Both the position numbers and the translations under genes were made by a program. From Solirubrobacterales bacterium (GTDB lineage Bacteria > Actinomycetota > Thermoleophilia > Solirubrobacterales > Solirubrobacteraceae), in the NCBI GenBank assembly GCA_009781575.1, contig WQXW01000141.1, forward strand, positions 1 to 5,576: a DNA stretch of 5,576 nucleotides. The letters are read 5' to 3'. Below, piece by piece: positions 1-5,576 of the stretch. How positions within the stretch are numbered: position 1 is the first letter of the stretch; the number at the start of each line of letters is the position of its first letter. The notes under the pieces were generated by a model that did not search any database, had not been told where the DNA came from, and saw only the letters and a program-made list of their open reading frames with translations.

Positions 1-342
1 CGGCCGTAGGATCCCGTAGTCTCATGGCACGGCACGCATAGAACTTCACAATTCGACGGGCTGTTCGGCCCACCAAGCGACTCTGCCGTGATGTGGTGGA
101 AGTGCGAGTGCCTGCCGTAACGCTTAGCTTAGAGAGGCTCAGAGGCCTCTCCTGTCGTCTGGGTGGGCGCCGCGGCCCGAGAGGGTGGGCCGCGGCGCCG
201 GGCGGGCCAGAGGAATTCGTCTCCACCCCGGCCTGCAAAGCAGAGACCGGAGCACATCCAGGGAGCAGCTCCCGGCCTCGGCCTCTCCTTGCGCGCCGCC
301 CGAGGAGAGGTAATATGCGCGCAAGCAGTTGCGACCCCACCG
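1..342. other. Intergenic region with hairpins and no supported gene
   Basis: No open frame here has a convincing ribosome site, codon bias or recognisable product. Contents seen are the long hairpin at 166-199, a small GGGC/GCCC stem-loop at 58-71, the palindrome AGAGGCCTCT at 141-150 within a larger imperfect stem (132-137 with 146-151), and a GGGAG/CTCCC stem at 261-273. No tRNA-like fold, promoter pair or direct repeat could be made out. The next gene probably lies beyond the left edge. Confidence 0.6.
166..199 (-). terminator. Perfect 13-bp GC hairpin, candidate operon terminator
   Basis: Bases 166-178 (GGCGCCGCGGCCC) and 187-199 (GGGCCGCGGCGCC) are exact reverse complements separated by an 8-nt loop (GAGAGGGT on the plus strand). 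The stem is made only of G-C pairs. It lies about 144 bp past the stop codon of the large gene. Neither strand has a T-run after it, so it is not a classical intrinsic terminator. U-less hairpins are often proposed as terminators in high-GC actinobacteria. It could instead protect the mRNA 3' end, or act on a transcript in the other direction. Confidence 0.45.
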
Positions 343-3300
343 TCATGTCATGAGCACCGCCACTCTTGCCGAGAGACGCGGCCCGTGGGCGGGGCTGAAG
401 GAGAGGCGGATCGGGACCTTCAGGCGCCGGCCGTGGTGGTGGGCCACGAAGCGCTGCTCCGCCTCAGATAGGCGCAGGGTCATCGTCACGGTGCCAGGCT
501 GGGCGGCTCGCCTGGTCTTGCGCACCACGCCGCCACCGCTTGCCACCAGTGTGCCGGCCGCCGGTACCCGCACCACGACCGTGGCGTGCCTGCCAGTCAC
601 GCGGTGGGCGATGACCTTGATCGTGGGCCTGCAGCCCGAGACCGTTACGTGCGTTCGCTGTTCGATCTGGGCTCCGTTGTGGCCGGTGATGGTGGTGGGC
701 ATGTAGAGCGCGTGCGCACAGAGATCGCCGTTGGCCGCCAGCGCCGAGTGGGGCCCCTCGGGCAGCACCAGCTGGAAGCGGCTGACCGGCACGTCGGGAA
801 CCGAGGCGAAGGTCGAGGTGGTGATGCCTTTTTCGATGAACGTGTCGCCCACGAGCGTGATGTCGACTCCCTCGCCCTGAAGCAGGATGTCGAGGTTGGG
901 GAAGGCGGCGCCGCCGTGGGAGACGAAGATCGCGGGCCCCGTCAACGGGACCGGCAGGATCGGCGTGTTGGCAGTGGCAGAGCCCACGACCGAGCCCGGC
1001 GGGCAGCCCGCCGGGTTGGCCGCGAACTGCGCTTCGGTGCACGCCTGCTGCAGGGTCGTCAGGCGCGAGGGCAGCGCCTTGGGCAGCACGACGTGCACCT
1101 TTGAGATGTTGGCCTGGCCCGATCCCGAGCCCACGGCGACCTGCAGGTAGGCGCCCCCGGTGCGGGAGTGCGCGGCGTGCGTGAGCACCGAGAAGGAGGG
1201 TTTGAAGGGGAGGTTTGCGCAGTTGCCCGCCTGGAAGTGGTCGGTGAGCGACGCGGTGGCGCCTTCGGCGGAGCCGATGCTCGCACCGACGCTCATCGGC
1301 GCACAGTCAGTTGGGTTGAAGATGAAGGCTTCGCGGTCGATCTCCACGTGGATCGCCTGCACGTCCAGCGGGATGCCCCGCAGCATCGTGGGCATCGGAT
1401 TTGAGATCACCGAGACCTGCGCGGTGTGGGGGTCGACCTCGATCCGGGCGCGCACCACGACTGTGCCCAGATCGAACGGCCCCGCCTGTGCGGGCACCAC
1501 GATCGAGAGCCCGAAGGGCGCGCCCTCGTATTTTTCGGTCAGGTAGACGGGATCTTCGGGCATGCCGGCTTGCGGGATCGTGAGCGGCTGCCCGCCCACG
1601 CCCGCCTGGGCGACCACGTGGCCGATCTTTGAGGAGGCCGGGCAGCTGCCCGCGCTGGCCCGGGCTTCTGAGCAGAGCGGAACGTTTGAGATCATCCCCG
1701 CGAGGCCCGGGGGCATCGTGAGCCCCACCGTGGAGAAGCGCTCTTCGCCGGCTTTGCGGGTCAGGGTGATCGCGAAGGTACCGAAGGCGCCCGCCTGGTT
1801 GTTGAGCGCGCCCGCCTGCAGAGAGGGCGAAAACGGCGGGGGATCGCAGGGCGCGCCGCCGGGGGCGCTTGAGATCTCAAAGGGGGCGATCGCCGGCTGG
1901 GCGTCGGGCGTGCCGGCTTCGCCGGGGGCGCCCTGGTGGGAGAAAGGTTCTAGCAGCGCCGAGGCCTCATATGAGTCGCAGGTTCGCGGAGTGGCCAGCG
2001 GCGCGCGTTCGCCGCCGAAGAGATCGAGCTTCAGCGTTTCGAACGGAAGCTGCGGGTTTTCATCGAAGGTGGTCGTCAACTGCCCGGTGCTTTCGTCCAG
2101 CTGCACGTCGCCAGCGAGCTTCACCACCACACCCCGTTTGGGAGCTTCGGCGGCGATATAGAGCGCCAGCAGCGATTTGAACGGGTTGGCGTTCTGCTGC
2201 GCGACGTAGACCCCGCCGTGCAATTCTTCGTCGAGCAGCGGCGTCTTGATCGTGACCTTGCCGATCTTTGAAGCGTTCGGGCAGTTGGCGGCTTCCGCGT
2301 TTTCGAGATCGATCCCTGACTGCCCAGCATGACCTTCTTTGCCGTTCAGCAAAGGACAGCCAATCAGGCCGCTCGCGGATGATGGATTGACGGTGACACC
2401 TTCGGGCAGCGTCACCGCGGCGTCCTTTAGGTCGGCCTCCGCAAGCCCGTACGGGTTTTCGTTCTGGGGCATTTTTATTTCGACGTGCAGGCCACTCGGG
2501 GAATCGGACGCGGTCGAAGTTGGCTCAACGATGATCGAGGGTTTGAAGTCGAGCTTGCCGCAGCCGGTGATCGCCGGCATGTTCGATTCGGCCGCGACGA
2601 AGGCGCCCGGTTCTTGCCACGAGTCGACCCGCATGCTCGCCACCGGCGATCCTCTGCACGAGCTAGGGTTACGGAGAAAAGGCCTCAGCAAACCGCGTTC
2701 ATCGCACGGCACGCGCGCAGCACCTTCGATCTTACGGCATTCCCGTTCGCCGTCGTGGCCTGCTTCCGCTGGCGCGCCCCACAGCGTGACCTGCGTGCCC
2801 ACCAGCCCTTCGCCAGCCGACGCATTCACGACTTCGGCGGTCACGCCATAGTCGAAGCCGGTGCGCACACGTGCCGCGATGGTCACGTTTGCGACGCCGG
2901 CGATCTGCCCGGCGAACTCGGCCGCGACGCCGTTCTGTGGCGCAACATTGAACAGACCCGTCTTGTGTTCCTCCGGCTGACCGAAGCTGGGATTGGCGGT
3001 GTAAACCCGCAGGACCCCGACCTGACTGGCGCCGCTGCACATTTCTAGTTTCACATTCTCAACGTCGCCGCACTTGGGCGTCGCGTTCGGGTTACCGATC
3101 AAGCCGGGCGGCAGATCGGTGACGATGTCCTTCGGGTTCGCATCTGTCGCGAAGGGCGTGCCGAATTGATCCGTCGAAGTGTTCAGCGTGAACGTGTCGG
3201 TCAGCTCGTAAGGGTGTCCGCCAGCCAGCATATACGGCCTTTCTTCCGGACCGAGCGTCGCGAGGCCGAAAGACTCGACGCCGAACGTTGAGAACGTTTC

Positions 3301-4935
3301 ATCCGCGCCCGTTGTCGTTCCGCCCGCGTTGCTCGTGACGAACCGGTAGTGGTAGGTGGTGTCGGTCGTCAACCCACCGATCGCGGCACTCACACCCGCG
3401 CTTGAGAAGCCAGCTCCGAGAGATTCCGGCACGCAGGGCACCGTCTTGGCTTCCGCGTAGCCGCTGGAGACGAACTTCGCGCTGCTCACGTACTGCATGT
3501 GGCACGTCGTTTGGTAGCCGAACGGATCGACCTGAGCCCGCAGGATCGCAGTCGTGGTGATTGCAGAGGCCGTCTCGCCGCCGATCCCTGCCGCCCCGAA
3601 CGTCGTGAACGTGAAATCTTCGCCGTCTCCCCCCTTGCCTTCCTTGTTCTCCGCGACAAGGCGATAGTGGTAGGTGCTGGACGGGGCAAGCCCGCTTAGC
3701 GCGGCGACGACCGCAGTTGCCGACGAGTACGGCACAGCTGGCGAGCAGAGCACGCTCTGACCGGAGACATACGGGTTTGGCGCTTTTCCTTCGATGGCTT
3801 TCTTGTAACCGGCAGCTTGTATGAATTCGAACCGGCACGACGTTATCTCGCTGGCGCCTTCGGACACTTCGGGGTCAACGTCGCCATGCAGAGTGGCGGT
3901 GGCTTCGTTCACTTCGCTCGCCTGTGCGGTTGTGACGTTGGGGATGAATGTGTCGCCGCCCCAGATCTCGTTTTCGGCGCTCGGCGGCGTCAGGTAGACG
4001 TCCGAGGTCGCCTTGCTGACCGCGATCGTGTAGGCACCACTGCCGAAGCCGGAGGCCGGGCCGAACGTGGAGATGCGCTTGCCGCTCATATTAAACTCTT
4101 CGACTTCACCTGATGGCCCGGCCAGGTAGACGTGGCCGGTAGCGACGTCGACACCGACGCTGAGCTTGTCGGTGGCGAGTTCACGTTCGAACCCGCCGGT
4201 CGCGCTGAACTTCACGGCGCTGCCGAAGCTCGCCGCAAGCGGGTTGGCGTTGACCACGTAGAGGCTTCCCGTCGAGTCGAACGCTAGCGAGAACGGGTCG
4301 GTTATGTGCGGGTCTGACATCTCCCGCATGTATCCGCCTTTTTCGCTGAACACATCCAGCACGCCATTGGCCTCGCCAACCGCCACCTGCCCGTTGACTG
4401 GATCGACCGCAACCGACGTCGGTTCGATGCCGCCGCTGGGCGTCTCGCTGCCGGTGGCGCCTGCGCACTCCGTGGCCGACGGTGTCGCGTTGCCTGTGAT
4501 CTGGCACACGTACTTGCCAGCATCGTTGAAAAGATCGACGACCCCGTGCGCGATGTCGGGCACGTACACGTCGCCCGCGTTCGCGCCCGTGCCCGCCACG
4601 GCGGGGCCGCTCGCAAGCACGGATTTGGAGCTGAGGAACCCGAACGAGCCGGCCGGGGTTTCCGCGGCATTCAAATCCACGCCGGTGGCGACGCCGCTCG
4701 CGTCGGTCTGGAAGACCCTGCTGGCGAAGCTGAACGAGACTTCCCCCACATAGAGGCGCCCACCGCTCGGCCCCAAGGAATTGTCGACCGCTATGAGGTT
4801 GACCGCTCCGGGCTTCGGGAAGCTCGCGACGTTTTCGTGGATCACCTTTGCGGTGGCCGTCGCCGCGAGGACGAGTAGGGCGGCGTAGACCACGATCACT
4901 CCTGCGGCGGCCGTTCGATGCGTCGGCGCTTTCAT
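343..4935 (-). CDS. Large exported multidomain protein: NHL-like propeller, 2 FN3-like units, 4 Cys-paired modules
   Basis: This is a 1530-residue protein of unknown function, probably a surface or secreted structural or binding protein. Residues 1-29 form a signal peptide with an AxA end (A27-T-A29). Residues 44-330 carry NHL-like propeller repeats (for example PTSVAVDPVNGQVAV and PFSLAFDSTGSLYVV). Residues 331-446 and 447-552 are two FN3-like units, each ending in TYHYR...F(T/S)TFG. Residues 576-1435 hold four divergent modules defined by [LM]P.(G/A)[LV], a Cys, then C..(A/S/G)S.[VI]G. Residues 1436-1530 form a short basic C-terminal domain. All 24 cysteines lie as 12 close pairs, which suggests disulfides outside the cytoplasm. 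There is no LPxTG, no C-terminal membrane helix and no catalytic motif that I recognise. The start is fixed by the signal peptide, the AAGGG site and the ATGA overlap with the upstream propeller gene. Long uncharacterised homologues of similar layout are, from memory, common in Thermoleophilia. The frame is intact, with no frameshift. Confidence 0.9.
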   Translation of the reverse strand: MKAPTHRTAAAGVIVVYAALLVLAATATAKVIHENVASFPKPGAVNLIAVDNSLGPSGGRLYVGEVSFSFASRVFQTDASGVATGVDLNAAETPAGSFGFLSSKSVLASGPAVAGTGANAGDVYVPDIAHGVVDLFNDAGKYVCQITGNATPSATECAGATGSETPSGGIEPTSVAVDPVNGQVAVGEANGVLDVFSEKGGYMREMSDPHITDPFSLAFDSTGSLYVVNANPLAASFGSAVKFSATGGFERELATDKLSVGVDVATGHVYLAGPSGEVEEFNMSGKRISTFGPASGFGSGAYTIAVSKATSDVYLTPPSAENEIWGGDTFIPNVTTAQASEVNEATATLHGDVDPEVSEGASEITSCRFEFIQAAGYKKAIEGKAPNPYVSGQSVLCSPAVPYSSATAVVAALSGLAPSSTYHYRLVAENKEGKGGDGEDFTFTTFGAAGIGGETASAITTTAILRAQVDPFGYQTTCHMQYVSSAKFVSSGYAEAKTVPCVPESLGAGFSSAGVSAAIGGLTTDTTYHYRFVTSNAGGTTTGADETFSTFGVESFGLATLGPEERPYMLAGGHPYELTDTFTLNTSTDQFGTPFATDANPKDIVTDLPPGLIGNPNATPKCGDVENVKLEMCSGASQVGVLRVYTANPSFGQPEEHKTGLFNVAPQNGVAAEFAGQIAGVANVTIAARVRTGFDYGVTAEVVNASAGEGLVGTQVTLWGAPAEAGHDGERECRKIEGAARVPCDERGLLRPFLRNPSSCRGSPVASMRVDSWQEPGAFVAAESNMPAITGCGKLDFKPSIIVEPTSTASDSPSGLHVEIKMPQNENPYGLAEADLKDAAVTLPEGVTVNPSSASGLIGCPLLNGKEGHAGQSGIDLENAEAANCPNASKIGKVTIKTPLLDEELHGGVYVAQQNANPFKSLLALYIAAEAPKRGVVVKLAGDVQLDESTGQLTTTFDENPQLPFETLKLDLFGGERAPLATPRTCDSYEASALLEPFSHQGAPGEAGTPDAQPAIAPFEISSAPGGAPCDPPPFSPSLQAGALNNQAGAFGTFAITLTRKAGEERFSTVGLTMPPGLAGMISNVPLCSEARASAGSCPASSKIGHVVAQAGVGGQPLTIPQAGMPEDPVYLTEKYEGAPFGLSIVVPAQAGPFDLGTVVVRARIEVDPHTAQVSVISNPMPTMLRGIPLDVQAIHVEIDREAFIFNPTDCAPMSVGASIGSAEGATASLTDHFQAGNCANLPFKPSFSVLTHAAHSRTGGAYLQVAVGSGSGQANISKVHVVLPKALPSRLTTLQQACTEAQFAANPAGCPPGSVVGSATANTPILPVPLTGPAIFVSHGGAAFPNLDILLQGEGVDITLVGDTFIEKGITTSTFASVPDVPVSRFQLVLPEGPHSALAANGDLCAHALYMPTTITGHNGAQIEQRTHVTVSGCRPTIKVIAHRVTGRHATVVVRVPAAGTLVASGGGVVRKTRRAAQPGTVTMTLRLSEAEQRFVAHHHGRRLKVPIRLSFSPAHGPRLSARVAVLMT
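631..3210 (-). repeat. Four divergent copies of an unnamed Cys-paired module (protein level)
   Basis: Residues 576-1435 of the large protein repeat about every 211-238 residues. Each copy has a strand ending in LPPGL or similar (608, 843, 1074, 1284), a first core cysteine (622, 860, 1088, 1299), a second one in the pattern C..(A/S/G)S.[VI]G (633, 885, 1098, 1311), a beta-rich body, and a junction cysteine pair (760/792, 986/1030, 1211/1239, 1406/1435). After the first three junctions comes F.PS (FKPS at 797, FSPS at 1035, FKPS at 1244). Copies 2 and 3 are the most complete; copy 4 is the shortest. I know related sequences from Solirubrobacterales but know no name or function for the fold. 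Confidence 0.75.
3280..3945 (-). repeat. Two tandem fibronectin-III-like units (protein level)
   Basis: Residues 331-446 and 447-552 of the large protein align. Each has T-A-[TI]-L followed by VDP, then [ST]-C-x-[FM]-[EQ]-[FY], a second cysteine about 23-30 residues later, a GL..(S/D)(S/T)TYHYR strand, and a closing F(T/S)TFG. The cysteine pairs are C367-C397 and C478-C501. The TYHYR strand and the preceding Leu match the core of Ig-fold FN3-like domains, which often act as spacers or binding units in exported bacterial proteins. The second unit carries longer Gly/Thr loops near its end. Confidence 0.75.
3946..4806 (-). repeat. NHL-like beta-propeller region (about five or six degenerate blades)
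   Basis: Residues 44-330 of the large protein contain recurring units: a [VI]A[VF]D strand, then G.[LV]YV, then a short strand with [VF]F and a turn with G. The clearest are residues 169-207 (TSVAVDP...GVLDVFSEKGGY), 211-253 (SLAFDSTGSLYVV...VKFSATGGF) and 257-292 (VGVDVATGHVYL...EEFNMSGKR). Weaker units lie near 44-75, 100-150 and 297-330. C144 and C157 form the only cysteine pair. NHL propellers usually bind proteins, glycans or RNA; the ligand here is unknown. The blade count is my estimate. Confidence 0.7.
4849..4935 (-). other. Sec-type signal peptide coding segment
   Basis: Residues 1-29 of the large protein show a short basic n-region (K2, H6, R7), an uninterrupted hydrophobic core from about residue 9 to 25, and a small-residue end A27-T28-A29 followed by Lys. 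This fits signal peptidase I cleavage after A29. No lipobox cysteine is present, so it is not a lipoprotein. There is also no twin-arginine motif. Confidence 0.8.
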
Positions 4936-5576
4936 CGCGCGCCCTTGCGATCGCGCCTGCACGTGCGCCGTTGACGGCCGTCGTGGCTGTGCCTGCGAGC
5001 GCACCTCGACGAGAGCTTGCGCTTTGGTCTGTGTGCCTTGGGTTTCACGCGGTGATCAATAGTCGGACTAAGGTCGCCAGGGCCGGAGAAGCTTGCCGTG
5101 CCGATCGCGGCGAATGCCCCACCTGTAGTTGAGGTGCCCCTGCATTCTTCGCTTTCACATTCCGGGGCGGGAGGCGGCGGTTCGGCGAAGCCGCCGTCGG
5201 CGCGCGCGTCGTAGATGTCATAAGCGGCGTCGGTATCACCCCTCACGAGCGCCTGTGCGGTGGCGAAGAACACGTCGCTGCCGCTTGGGGTCGCGTCGAC
5301 GAAGAACGAGTCGGATTCGCTCGTGCCGCTCGAGATCAGGTGCAACGCACCCCCCTCGCGCTCGTAGACATCGCGCCTGCCGTTGGTGTCCTGCGGCAGC
5401 AGCGCTTCATCGGTTTCGAAGAACACCTGGCCGGCGCCGGAGACGTTGCGCTGCAGGTAGGAGCTACGCGTGAGACCACCGATTTCGGCCGGATAGTCGA
5501 TCAGCGCGCCCCCCGCGTCGGGCCGCGCGCGGTCCGGCCGGCAGGAAGCACACGTGAGCCTCTCGGCGGCCGCTTC
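4932..5576 (-). CDS. TolB/WD40-like beta-propeller protein, C-terminal 214 residues (5'-truncated by window edge)
   Basis: The open frame continues through the right edge, so the real start lies outside the window; an apparent start at 5426 is an internal GTG (Val) codon. The visible 214 residues open with a CASC motif (fragment residues 9-12). Two propeller-blade repeats follow at 51-72 and 102-123, each reading VFFxTxxAL, then DTxxxxD[VI]Y, exactly 51 residues apart. Next come a proline-rich linker with a cysteine pair (C140, C145) and a tail with 18 Lys/Arg in the last 40 residues. This matches my memory of the ends of very large secreted TolB/WD40-like proteins of Solirubrobacterales; enzymatic function is not evident. 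The signal peptide, if any, is out of view. It overlaps the next gene by 4 bases (ATGA), which indicates one operon. Family assignment is good; the biological role is unknown. Confidence 0.85.
   Translation of the reverse strand, partial: EAAAERLTCASCRPDRARPDAGGALIDYPAEIGGLTRSSYLQRNVSGAGQVFFETDEALLPQDTNGRRDVYEREGGALHLISSGTSESDSFFVDATPSGSDVFFATAQALVRGDTDAAYDIYDARADGGFAEPPPPAPECESEECRGTSTTGGAFAAIGTASFSGPGDLSPTIDHRVKPKAHRPKRKLSSRCARRHSHDGRQRRTCRRDRKGAR
4942..4946 (-). promoter_or_regulatory. Shine-Dalgarno site for the 1530-codon gene
   Basis: Read on the minus strand, AAGGG sits 6 nt before the ATG at 4935-4933, inside the 3' end of the upstream gene. With the ATGA overlap and the signal peptide that begins there, it decides the start. 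An in-frame ATG 23 codons upstream (5004) would add an Arg/Gln-rich, non-signal-like extension lying over the upstream reading frame, and is less likely. Confidence 0.7.
5208..5426 (-). repeat. Two tandem beta-propeller blade repeats (protein level)
   Basis: Within the partial upstream gene, fragment residues 51-72 and 102-123 align without gaps: V-F-F-x-T-x-x-A-L, three residues, D-T, four residues, D-[VI]-Y-[ED]. The phase is 51 residues. The segment between them includes HLISSGTSESDSFF, a typical blade strand and turn in this family. Further blades probably lie beyond the right edge. Confidence 0.8.

Noticed and set aside
58..71. GGGC-TGTTCG-GCCC stem-loop near the left edge
   Set aside because: The stem is only 4-5 bp, common by chance at this GC content, and has no following T-run.
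1..120. Possible tRNA or promoter in the less GC-rich left end
   Set aside because: No cloverleaf, CCA end or TTCGA arm with matching stems could be assembled, and no convincing -35/-10 pair was found.
302..353. Plus-strand AGGAGAGG followed by ATG at 315 and a 12-codon frame
   Set aside because: The ribosome site looks good, but the peptide is only 12 residues, overlaps the end of the large gene in antisense and shows no conserved feature. Probably chance in purine-rich sequence.
93..471. Overlapping plus-strand open frames of 86 and 102 codons at the left edge
   Set aside because: Low-complexity Arg/Pro/Gly-rich translations typical of chance frames in GC-rich DNA. They run through the long hairpin and into the antisense of a well-supported gene.
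586..3048. Several 170-200-codon plus-strand frames antisense to the large gene
   Set aside because: They mirror the codon structure of the real minus-strand gene, have Arg/Gly/Ala-biased composition and no recognisable domains.
3299..3838. 179-codon minus-strand frame inside the large gene
   Set aside because: It is an alternative frame over the FN3-like units. The in-frame protein there has clear repeats, while this translation is Arg-rich and featureless.
4936..5004. A longer start for the large gene at 5004, adding 23 residues
   Set aside because: The extension is Arg/Gln/Ser-rich, precedes and would spoil the signal peptide, and is an out-of-frame reading of the upstream gene's tail. 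The start at 4935 has a Shine-Dalgarno site and the ATGA overlap.

Overview
The window looks like accessory surface or secretome DNA from a high-GC actinobacterium. It is most likely a member of the Thermoleophilia (Solirubrobacterales or relatives). This assignment rests on my memory of the protein families, not on a search. Both proteins belong to large, repetitive, secreted families that I associate with Solirubrobacter/Conexibacter-type genomes. They carry phrases such as VFFETDEALLPQDTNG, STYHYRLVAEN, DLPPGLIGNP, FDENPQLPFETLKLDLFGG and GPFDLGTVVVRARIEVDP.

The layout is simple and all coding is on the minus strand, read from right to left. (1) 5576-4932 is the 3' end of a gene that enters from the right edge. 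It encodes the last 214 residues of a TolB/WD40-like beta-propeller protein ending in a strongly basic tail. (2) Its TGA stop overlaps the ATG of the next gene in an ATGA tetranucleotide. (3) 4935-343 is one intact 1530-codon gene that fills most of the window. It encodes an exported protein with, in order, a signal peptide, an NHL-like beta-propeller, two tandem fibronectin-III-like units, four divergent copies of a roughly 210-240-residue two-cysteine-pair module, and a short C-terminal domain. (4) 342-1 has no gene that I can support. It holds a perfect 13-bp GC-only hairpin with an 8-nt loop that may end the operon.

The two genes are translationally linked and both products look extracytoplasmic, so they probably act at the cell surface or outside the cell. 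There is no sortase motif, C-terminal membrane anchor or recognisable catalytic domain, so the function is unknown. The most notable signal is the organisation of the large protein. All 24 of its cysteines fall into 12 neighbouring pairs, and eight of those pairs mark the four modules in strict alternation. I saw no mobile element, CRISPR array, tRNA or rRNA.
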